This document shows, one piece after another, positions 43,406 to 51,050 of a stretch of DNA of 52,536 nt. The notes below the pieces were generated by a model. It saw only the letters and a program-made list of their open reading frames with translations, did not search any database and was not told the DNA's origin. Within the stretch, counting starts at the first letter, position 1, and each line of letters begins with the position of its first letter. Made by a program: the position numbers and the translations under genes. The stretch comes from Gemmatimonadota bacterium (GTDB lineage Bacteria > Gemmatimonadota > Gemmatimonadetes > Longimicrobiales > Gaopeijiaceae), in NCBI GenBank assembly GCA_024638305.1, contig JAHEKN010000005.1:1-52536 (forward strand), written 5' to 3'.

Positions 43406-44943
43406 GGCTCCTCTTCCAGCCCACCCCGGTCGATACGGACTACCAGTGCGGAGCCCTGATGGGTGGCCGGGTCGACCCCCCTGGTGACGACCGTCCTGCG
43501 GTACTCTCCCCCCAACACGGTGACGTGCACGTCCACCGGACGTCCTCCTGGGACTCCGAAATGGACAGGCAGGTCCGACTGCGCGTCGTAGCCCGACCCG
43601 GTGTCCACGAGGCGGGTGCCCAGTAGACGGCCCGATCTGGCACCGTAGATGCGCACCTCCGCTCCCGGGTGCAGGGCCCGGCCCTCCAGGTCGAGCACGC
43701 GCACGTGCAACGACTGCCATGCATAGCCGGACCCGAGCCGATTCTCCATCAGGTGATGCATGCCGTCGGGGGCCGCGCCTGTGAGGGCCAGATCGAGATC
43801 GCCATCCAGGTCGAAGTCCACCCAGGTCACTCCGTGGCTCGCGTTGAGAGCCAGCAGCTCAGGGGGAGTGACGTCCACCCACTCTTCTTCGTTCTCGCGG
43901 CGGAACAGGTGATCGCGGTAATGCACGCCGCCGCCCACCGTGCCGTTGACGTACAGGTCGAGTCGGCCGTCGTTGTCGAAGTCGCCCCAAGCGCACGTGT
44001 CGTAGCGCGACTCCCCACCCAGGCTGTCGGCTGGAACGGGCTCATCCCAGGCGGCCGGCACCCGGCCTCGCAGCAGCCCGTTCGGACCATAGTTGGCAAA
44101 GAAGAGATCGAACACGCCGTCCGCGAACACGTCGGCTGCACAGACGCGTACGCTGCCCTGTGACGGGTCGCCAAGTGCCCTGCCACCGGACGCCACGGGC
44201 GTACCCTCCGCCACGTCGCGGAAGCGGTCGGGGTCGTTCCGCCAGTAGCCATTGGCGTCGCCGTCCATGTTGGCTGTCACCAGGTCCAGATCGCCGTCCC
44301 GGTCGGTGTCCAGCCAGACGGCGCCCACGGTGCGTCGATCGTCCCCGATACCCACCGCCTCCGTGACATCCGTGAAACCGCTCTCCCCCTCGTTCGCAAA
44401 CAGACGGTTTGCGCGATCGCGCAGGGCGAGGAAGAGGTCGAGGTCTCCATCGGTGTCAAAGTCGATCCATGAGGCCTGGCGAGTGGTGCCCTCGGTGAGC
44501 CGCAGGCCCAATTCGGCCGCGACGTCGCGGAACCCTGCGGGACCGTCGTTCCTGAAGAGCGCGGTCACGGGCGCGTCGCCGGCGAATCCGAGCAGGAGGT
44601 CGGGGTCGCCGTCGGCGTCGAAGTCACCCCAGGCGGCCGTGCGCACCGCGCGATCCACGACGATCCCGCTCTCACGCGCCACGTCCCGGAAGCCATCCGC
44701 GAGATCGTTCCGATACAGACGACTGGGGGTCCCGTTGAAGCCGACGAACCGATCGGGGTCGCCGTCGCCGTCGAAATCGGCCCAGGCATCCGTAAGTGTG
44801 CCGCCGTCGCCGAAGAGGTCCGGTTGCACCGCCTCGAACCGTACCGGCTCCGGAGGCCGGGCGTCTGAGCAGGCGCTCACCCAAAGAGCCACCACGAGGG
44901 CGGCACCGACGGGGCCGGCCAAGCTGAAGATTCCGCCGCGCAT
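43402..44943 (-). CDS. FG-GAP/VCBS repeat lipoprotein with ASPIC/UnbV-type end
   Basis: A 513-residue lipoprotein (signal and lipobox ALVVALWVSAC). It is built from repeated calcium-binding FG-GAP/VCBS units, for example WADFDGDGDPDRFVGF, WGDFDADGDPDLLLGF, WIDFDTDGDLDLFLAL, WLDTDRDGDLDLVTA and WGDFDNDGRLDLYVNG. The C-terminus (about 400-510) matches the ASPIC/UnbV-type cap, with LHVRVLDLEGRALHPGAEV. Such proteins form propellers similar to integrin/CRTAC1. It is coupled to the downstream amidohydrolase and diverges from the caspase-like gene. Likely surface-exposed and calcium-dependent; function unknown. Confidence 0.9.
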   Translation of the reverse strand: MRGGIFSLAGPVGAALVVALWVSACSDARPPEPVRFEAVQPDLFGDGGTLTDAWADFDGDGDPDRFVGFNGTPSRLYRNDLADGFRDVARESGIVVDRAVRTAAWGDFDADGDPDLLLGFAGDAPVTALFRNDGPAGFRDVAAELGLRLTEGTTRQASWIDFDTDGDLDLFLALRDRANRLFANEGESGFTDVTEAVGIGDDRRTVGAVWLDTDRDGDLDLVTANMDGDANGYWRNDPDRFRDVAEGTPVASGGRALGDPSQGSVRVCAADVFADGVFDLFFANYGPNGLLRGRVPAAWDEPVPADSLGGESRYDTCAWGDFDNDGRLDLYVNGTVGGGVHYRDHLFRRENEEEWVDVTPPELLALNASHGVTWVDFDLDGDLDLALTGAAPDGMHHLMENRLGSGYAWQSLHVRVLDLEGRALHPGAEVRIYGARSGRLLGTRLVDTGSGYDAQSDLPVHFGVPGGRPVDVHVTVLGGEYRRTVVTRGVDPATHQGSALVVRIDRGGLEEEP

Positions 44944-45093
44944 GGGTCTCGTCCTCGACGAGGATGTGGCTTAAGGACGCGGGCTTCCCTCGAGGAGCTC
45001 GCGAGAGGCCGCTCAACATGCCTCCGCTGCACGCGGCTCGACAGGGCGGCCGGGACGCCGGGCCCGCGTTGCCCGGGACCTCTTCCGACGACT
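44944..45093. promoter_or_regulatory. Divergent intergenic region
   Basis: These 150 bases lie between the FG-GAP lipoprotein (minus) and the caspase-like gene (plus) and must contain their promoters. No clear -35/-10 pair is visible. Confidence 0.4.
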
Positions 45094-47196
45094 ATGGTCC
45101 AGGTTGTCCCCCCGAACGACACGGAGGCATCCGTCGCGGACGACAGGTGCCTCCCGGCCTTCCAACGTCCCCCCGTCCCGATGACCGAATTCGCCGGCAC
45201 GTTCCACCTCATGCTCATCGGGGTGGACCTCTACGAGACCGAAGCGCTCAAGTCTCTGAATGGGTGCGTCAACGACATCGACGCGGTCGAGGCCCTCTTC
45301 ATGGAGCCGCCCGGATGCGGATGTCCGCCGGAGCGGGTCCGGGTGACCCGTTTGGTCTCGACCGATCTCCCTCGCGGCGCGCGCGGCGGCCCCCACGTAT
45401 CGGAGAGGGGCGCCACGCGAGAGGACATCCTCGCCGGCTTATCGGAGCTCGTCGACGCCGTGCGCCCCGAGGACCGAGTGCATGTCCATTACTCCGGGCA
45501 CGGGGGCCAGTATCGCTGGAAGGACGCCCGTGGGTCGGCAACCGGCCTTTGGTCCGAGGGTCTGCTCACGAGCGATGGCGCGTGGGTGACAGACGTGGAA
45601 CTGAACCACTGGATCGGTGCGTTGGCAGACATGACGGATCACGTGACAGTGGTCCTCGACTGTTGTCATGCGTCAGGAGCCACCAGGGGTTGGACAGACT
45701 CGTCGCCGGACGTGGCGACTCGCGGCGGTGGGTCCGGGATCCCCGCGCCGGGCGCGGATGGGCTCGTGCTTCCCCCCGATCGCACGCCTGATCCCGGCGG
45801 GTTCCACGGGCGCATACTCGGTCCTGACCCGAGATACGTCCTGCTCGCCGCCTGTCAGTCGCACGAGGAGGCGCAGGAGAAGATCGTCGCGGACGGCGCG
45901 CGGCGCGGACTGCTGACGCACAGCCTCGTCAGGTCACTGGCCCGCGTGGATTCGGCGGGAGGCCGGCGAGACCTCCGTTGGGCCGATCTGTGGCCAGACC
46001 TGCTCGAAACGGCCGCCAGCGCCGCCCGTGAACAGCCCACGGTGCCGCCACAGCAGCCTTGGCTGATTGGTCGGCCCGAGCGCAGGGTCTTCGGAGGAGC
46101 CTGGAAGCCGCAGGACCTGGGATTCGCTATCCGCATCGACGGCGACGGCCGGTTCCGCGTGCGTGCGGGAACGTTGATGGGGGTCACGCCCGGAACGGAG
46201 CTGGGCGTCTACGCGTCGAAGCCCGACCGCTTTCCGTCGCTCGGGTCCGACGAGGACCTGGCAGCTCGCGTGGGGACGGTTTCCGTGGTGTCGGCGGAAC
46301 GGACGCTGGCGCTTTGCGCGCCGCTCGAGCCTTTCGAACTCCCCGAGGGTGCCCGTGCCCGTGTCGTACGGCCGCTGCCGGCGGAAAGGCTGCGGGTGCG
46401 GATGGAGCCGCACGATGGCGCGCTCGCGGCGGATCTCGAGCGCAGCGATTTCCTGCGGGTGCTCGGACCCGAAGAGGCGGACCACGAGCTCCTGGTGACG
46501 GGAGACGCGGAGAAGGGATGGACGATCGCGGACGAAGTCGATCCACGAGTGGCCAGGGTGCCGGCGGGCCTCGGCGACGCGCTCCGCGCCGGACTCGAGC
46601 ATTACGCCCGGTACAACCAGGTGTTGCGGTTGGCCACGTCGTGCGTGGATCTCGAGCTGCAAGGCAGTCTGAGCATCCGGTTCCTGGAGGTTCGGGACGA
46701 AACGGAGGCTCTGGGCCTGGTGGGCCCCGCGTACGAGGCGTGGCTCGACGCGCTCCCCGAGCTCCCCAAGGAGAACGGCGTGTACTCGATCCGTGACGCG
46801 ACTGGTTTCGTGGCGTCGGCGCGAAATGCCAGCGGGCACAAGCTCAGGGTCTTCCTATTCGACTGCGCCGCCGGCGGACAAGCGTACTATCTGCGGGATC
46901 TCGAGCTGCGCGCAGGCGAACGAGGAGTGTTCTGGTGGGGGGGACAGCAGGGTCAAGCGCTCTTCGCCGAGCCGACCGGGCACGGCGCACGCACGGTGGA
47001 TCGCTTCGTGGCGGTCGGCACCACCAGCGCGAAGGCGGAGCTCGCGTCGATGGGGACCGAGCACAGCGTACAGGAGGTGGTGGACGCAGCCTCCCGGCGC
47101 TCTCGGGACGCGCGGGGGGTGCGTCTCCGCAAGCCGGTGAGCAATCCGGAGCTCTGGACAGCGACGGTCGTTCCACTGGTCATCTCCACCTCGTGA
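45094..47196 (+). CDS. Caspase-like (C14) cysteine protease with C-terminal sensor/effector region
   Basis: A 700-residue protein; a second ATG at 45181 gives a 671-residue form that still contains the whole protease. Residues 38-320 are a caspase-type domain: LMLIGVDLYETEALKSLNGC at the N-terminus, catalytic His136 in VHYSGHGGQ, catalytic Cys191 in VVLDCCHASG, and RYVLLAACQSHEEA with RRGLLTHSLVRSL, features of metacaspase/orthocaspase relatives. The rest is a beta-rich region (GVTPGTELGVYASKPDRFP and later VYSIRDATGFVASARNAS, LRVFLFDCAAGG), resembling DUF4384-type domains that often follow bacterial caspases. No signal peptide. These enzymes act in programmed death, stress or defence; which one applies here is unknown. 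Confidence 0.88.
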   Translation: MVQVVPPNDTEASVADDRCLPAFQRPPVPMTEFAGTFHLMLIGVDLYETEALKSLNGCVNDIDAVEALFMEPPGCGCPPERVRVTRLVSTDLPRGARGGPHVSERGATREDILAGLSELVDAVRPEDRVHVHYSGHGGQYRWKDARGSATGLWSEGLLTSDGAWVTDVELNHWIGALADMTDHVTVVLDCCHASGATRGWTDSSPDVATRGGGSGIPAPGADGLVLPPDRTPDPGGFHGRILGPDPRYVLLAACQSHEEAQEKIVADGARRGLLTHSLVRSLARVDSAGGRRDLRWADLWPDLLETAASAAREQPTVPPQQPWLIGRPERRVFGGAWKPQDLGFAIRIDGDGRFRVRAGTLMGVTPGTELGVYASKPDRFPSLGSDEDLAARVGTVSVVSAERTLALCAPLEPFELPEGARARVVRPLPAERLRVRMEPHDGALAADLERSDFLRVLGPEEADHELLVTGDAEKGWTIADEVDPRVARVPAGLGDALRAGLEHYARYNQVLRLATSCVDLELQGSLSIRFLEVRDETEALGLVGPAYEAWLDALPELPKENGVYSIRDATGFVASARNASGHKLRVFLFDCAAGGQAYYLRDLELRAGERGVFWWGGQQGQALFAEPTGHGARTVDRFVAVGTTSAKAELASMGTEHSVQEVVDAASRRSRDARGVRLRKPVSNPELWTATVVPLVISTS

Positions 47197-47343
47197 CATC
47201 GTGGACGCGGTGGGAGAGATTGCCAGAAGCGGGTGCCCTTGGTAGGCTGACCGTCGATCGCGGCGTCCGGCGTCGGGCCTTCGAGTCGAGCCCCATCGCC
47301 GCCTTCGCGACAGCACCACCCTGCAACTCGGGACGAGTGACTC

Positions 47344-47757
47344 ATGGCAGAATGCTTGTGTACGGCGAATCTCAAGGTCATTCGTCACGCCGGGACGTAT
47401 CTCGGCGACGACTGGACCTACACCATCACCGTGAACGGCGAGGCCCGCGTCATAGCCGGGAACGGGAAGGACCAAGAGTTCGATCCACCGATGACCTGGA
47501 CCGTCCGCGGGGGAGAATGTGGCGGCAACACGACCGTGACCATCGCCGTCAAGGCGCTCGAGGACGACCTCTTCTTCGACGACGAGGGATCGCAGATCAA
47601 GCACATCACGGTGTCCTGCCCGCCACAGGGATCGGCCCCTACCAAGCTGACCAACGAGGCGGTGCGTGCCCGGGTGGTTGAATCGATCGGTTGGTTCTCC
47701 GGCGGGATCGCGTTTGTCGACTTCGTGTTCGACGTGGAGTTCCGCTGTCCGGACTGA
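47344..47757 (+). CDS. Unknown protein next to the caspase
   Basis: A 137-residue protein starting 147 bases after the caspase stop. It is beta-strand-rich (WTYTITVNGEARVI, TVTIAVKALEDDLFF, FVDFVFDVEFRC) and contains several cysteines (Cys4, Cys6 and further ones near the middle and C-terminus). There is no signal peptide or transmembrane region. It may be a small beta-sandwich partner or substrate of the protease, an inference from position only. It ends just before a bidirectional terminator. Confidence 0.6.
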   Translation: MAECLCTANLKVIRHAGTYLGDDWTYTITVNGEARVIAGNGKDQEFDPPMTWTVRGGECGGNTTVTIAVKALEDDLFFDDEGSQIKHITVSCPPQGSAPTKLTNEAVRARVVESIGWFSGGIAFVDFVFDVEFRCPD

Positions 47758-47806
47758 AGCGCGGACACGCCCTCTCCGCCAACGGAGGCAGGGTAGTCGG
47801 ACCGGC

Positions 47807-47840
47807 ACGAGCGGCCCCACGGTGACGTGGGGCCGCTCGT
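47807..47840. terminator. Bidirectional terminator hairpin
   Basis: A perfect 15-bp inverted repeat (47807-47821 with 47826-47840) around a GTGA loop, between the convergent genes ending at 47757 (+) and 47850 (-). The plus-strand side continues CGTTCGTCTTTA, only weakly T-rich. Confidence 0.85.
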
Positions 47841-47849
47841 CGTTCGTCT

Positions 47850-50774
47850 TTAGTGTCGGGCGTACCGACCCGCCCCAGCCCCGACCCGCGCCACTGGCCC
47901 CGGGTCGAATTCCGCTGGCGGGAGCGCGACGCTGCCGCACCGCTGAGGCACCGCGCCTGGGAGAGCCTCTCGCGCAGCGGCCCGTAGACGCTCGTGCGCC
48001 GCCCGGACGCGGTGTTGAAGCTCGGGATCCGCGTCTTTCCAGAGCTCCACCAGGCGGCGGTCGCACGCGGCGCCCGAGCTGATCAGCCCCGCCCCGGCGT
48101 ACGCTTCCGCGAGGCGCTCGAGCGCCGTGGCAACCCAGAAGGGCTCCCCGCCCTGGGCCGGAAGGGATTCGGTGAGCATCGACCAATGCGGAGTGGCCAG
48201 GTACGCCTCGAGTAGCTCGGCTTCCCGGTCGAATCGGCCTTGCAGACGGGCCACCTCCGCAAACATCGGCAGCATGCACCGCTTGCAGCGCTGCCGGGCG
48301 TGAGCCTTCCGCAGGTGCTGAATCCCCGTCTCGTACCCTCCCTCGGCGACGTGCAGGACCGCGCTCGTGTATTCCTCGATCGGTGCCTGCTCGAACTGAA
48401 GGAACTCAGGGTCGATGCGTCGATGGTGCTCCGCGAACAGCGACCGCGCCCGCTCCGTTCGGCCCAGAGCGGCATGTAGCACCGCCAGGTTCAGGTAGGG
48501 CCGGTCCAACTCGGGCACCGAGTCCAAGGGGTACTTGGCCGTCAGCGACTCCAGCCACTGCCGGCTCCGGTCGGCGTCGCCCGTGGTCCGCAACAGGCCA
48601 AATGCGGCGACGGTGGCCAAGGCGATCGACGCTCCTCTGCGCCCCAGCGTCCAAGTGACGTCGCAGGCGCTCTCCAGGTATTGGAGGCCTGACTCGATTC
48701 GACCCGTCGCGAGCGCGTGGACGCCGGCGGCAAACAAGGCGTCGGCTTGGGTGGACGTACCGTGCTGCGCGCCCGCGAGCTGTTCGAGCGCGGCTTCGAG
48801 CGCGTCCGACGACCTTCCCTCGGTGTGCGCGAACGCACCCTCGATCGGGAGCATGCGCTGATCTCCGCTGAACCGGCCGCGCATTGTGCGGATGATGGCC
48901 CGCGCAGCGACCGAATCGCCGGTCTCCCAGCGTGCCTGCGCCAGATCCGCCCACCCTTCGAAGAACGTGGAGTCTGCTCCGATCGCGGACTCCAGATGCC
49001 CCGCGGCGAGGTCCCATTGACCGAGCCACGAACGAGCGTCGGCAATGGTGTGGTGGATGAAGGCGTTGTCCCACCGGTTGTCAACGAAGCTCTCAAAGGC
49101 CTCGATTGCCCCGGTGAGCTCACCGTCGACCAGGAGTCGGTACTCGGCGGATACTCTGGCTCGCTCGCGCGGCGGGAGGTCGTCGATGAGGCGGTGCGCC
49201 ACCGCGATCGCCTCTCGAGCCAAAGTCCGCTGGTTCATCCGTCTCCGGAGGATGCCGAGTCCCAGGTGCGCAGACGCGAACACGGAGTCCAGCCTGACGG
49301 CTTGCTCCAGAAGGTCGGCGGCATCGGCGTTGGATCCGGACCGGGCGGCTCGATTGGCGCGCGCATACAGTCGTAGCGCCACGAGCGAGGACGTGGTGAC
49401 CCGCGGTAACGACTCCGTCGGCTGGAGCTTGTCCGCGACCGCCACGATTGCGGACCTCACCGACTCGGCCATCCGCTCGCTGTCGCGGCCGCCTGCGGTG
49501 GAGGCGCGGACGACATGGCGACGGGCAGCATCCGAGATCACGTTGCCCGAACCGGGGTCGACGATCCGGGTGAGCACCAGGTAGTCGCCTCCGGTGGCTC
49601 GCAATTCTGCGGTGAGCACCGCCCCCGCACCCTCCCGGACGGCCAGTTCTCGGGCAACGCCGCTCGGTAGACCCCCATCGGGATCGAGGCGCATTCGCCT
49701 GAGCGCAGCCCGAACCCGATCAGGAGGGACGAGGTCGATGCGCTCGTCCACGCGGAGCGCCTCCCGCAGCGATTGCGTGACAGACCGTGCGACCGCCGCG
49801 TCTCCAGCAGCCGCGTCCAAGTCCGCCAGCACGATGCGGACGGGCTCGGTCCCCGCCGACCCTACCCCCTGGCTGAGCGACACGGCGAGCACCGCTGCGG
49901 CCGCGATGGCCCAGACAGCGTGGCCACGGACCAGTGAGCGCAGGTCCCGCCCGGGCGTGCCCGAAGGCCCCGTTCCCTCGGTCGTCCGCCCTCGCGACCC
50001 GGTCCCGCCGGTCGCGACCGGTGATCGTGCGGCCACATCCGAGGGCCGGTGAGCATGCTCCGAGCTCCGAATCTGCCGGACCAATGCGGCCATCATGGGG
50101 TGGGGGCGGATGCCGAGCTCGCGCGCTAGCCGCCTTTCGTGCTTCCTCGCGTAGAGCAGTGCCTCCTCCGCGTCCCCCGTTCGCCACAGCACCCGGATCA
50201 ACCCGGCGGCGTAGCGAGAGTTGTGCGGATCGTGCATCGTGAGGCGCCGCCACTTTCGAACCGCGGAGCCGAGGTCTCCCGCCTTCTCGGCGGCAACGGC
50301 TGCCTCCCGGGCGGCCTCCCCGTAGGCATGCCCCAATTCGAAGCGACGTCCGCCCAGCCAATGCTCAAAGTCTGCCGAGTAGCGCGCGGAGAGCCCGTCG
50401 AGCAGGGGGCCCCCGTACGTCTCCACCGCGCGATCCCACGCCTCGGTATCGAAAGCCTCCTCGAACCGGAGGACGTCCACGTCCACCCGGCTCCGGTCGA
50501 GCCATACCGACTGCCCGGCCACCTGCACGGTGTCCTGGCCCACGCAGCGGCGAATCCCATAAAGGGCGTTCGACAAGGAGTGACGTGCGCGTTCCGGATC
50601 CACTCCCGGCCAGAAGAAGCCGATCAGGCGTTCCCTGGGGACGGGATCCGGCCCCGCCAGCGCGAGATACGTGAGGAGGGCCATGCGCTGCTGAGGGAGT
50701 TTGACGTGCCCCAGCTCGGGACACGTGAGCGTCGCGGTGCCGAGCGCATCAAGCTGGAGGGGTCGGTTTACCAT
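47850..50774 (-). CDS. BTAD-type transcriptional regulator, membrane-anchored, with TPR repeats
   Basis: A 974-residue regulator. The N-terminus (about 1-95) is a winged-helix DNA-binding domain of the AfsR/SARP type (HSLSNALYGIRRCVG), followed by a bacterial transcriptional activator domain (about 98-245). A single membrane helix sits near 285-303 (VWAIAAAAVLAVSLSQ). After it comes a TolB/FlgO-like domain (PVRIVLADLDAAAGD, about 310-450), then TPR repeats to about 930 (LLEQAVRLDSVFASAHLGLG). So the DNA-binding part is cytoplasmic and the repeats probably lie outside. This layout is frequent in Gemmatimonadota-type genomes. Ligand and target genes unknown. Confidence 0.88.
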   Translation of the reverse strand: MVNRPLQLDALGTATLTCPELGHVKLPQQRMALLTYLALAGPDPVPRERLIGFFWPGVDPERARHSLSNALYGIRRCVGQDTVQVAGQSVWLDRSRVDVDVLRFEEAFDTEAWDRAVETYGGPLLDGLSARYSADFEHWLGGRRFELGHAYGEAAREAAVAAEKAGDLGSAVRKWRRLTMHDPHNSRYAAGLIRVLWRTGDAEEALLYARKHERRLARELGIRPHPMMAALVRQIRSSEHAHRPSDVAARSPVATGGTGSRGRTTEGTGPSGTPGRDLRSLVRGHAVWAIAAAAVLAVSLSQGVGSAGTEPVRIVLADLDAAAGDAAVARSVTQSLREALRVDERIDLVPPDRVRAALRRMRLDPDGGLPSGVARELAVREGAGAVLTAELRATGGDYLVLTRIVDPGSGNVISDAARRHVVRASTAGGRDSERMAESVRSAIVAVADKLQPTESLPRVTTSSLVALRLYARANRAARSGSNADAADLLEQAVRLDSVFASAHLGLGILRRRMNQRTLAREAIAVAHRLIDDLPPRERARVSAEYRLLVDGELTGAIEAFESFVDNRWDNAFIHHTIADARSWLGQWDLAAGHLESAIGADSTFFEGWADLAQARWETGDSVAARAIIRTMRGRFSGDQRMLPIEGAFAHTEGRSSDALEAALEQLAGAQHGTSTQADALFAAGVHALATGRIESGLQYLESACDVTWTLGRRGASIALATVAAFGLLRTTGDADRSRQWLESLTAKYPLDSVPELDRPYLNLAVLHAALGRTERARSLFAEHHRRIDPEFLQFEQAPIEEYTSAVLHVAEGGYETGIQHLRKAHARQRCKRCMLPMFAEVARLQGRFDREAELLEAYLATPHWSMLTESLPAQGGEPFWVATALERLAEAYAGAGLISSGAACDRRLVELWKDADPELQHRVRAAHERLRAAAREALPGAVPQRCGSVALPPAEFDPGPVARVGAGAGRYARH

Positions 50775-51050
50775 GTCCCGAGCTCAGCGCTCGCAGGCCA
50801 CGGCAATCCCCGATCCGCTCTCACTACAGCCTACCTCCCAGGTCCGGCAGGGAGTCCAACACTTCGGAGTCTCGTGAGATACCCAGCGCGGACTGGGCAG
50901 GACGCTCCAGAGCCCCGATCCCCGACGATCTGCGCCCGGCAGTGGGTGCCGGGCAACGGGCAGCTGACGGTGTGCGACGTTGACGAATGCACTATGCGGT
51001 ATACCAGACCTGTCTGCAACCAGACCGCAATCGAGGGTGCAACGGCCCCG
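50775..51050. promoter_or_regulatory. Intergenic region upstream of the BTAD regulator
   Basis: These 276 bases lie between the beta-barrel gene and the BTAD gene, both on the minus strand. It should contain the BTAD promoter; I see no clear motif. Confidence 0.35.
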
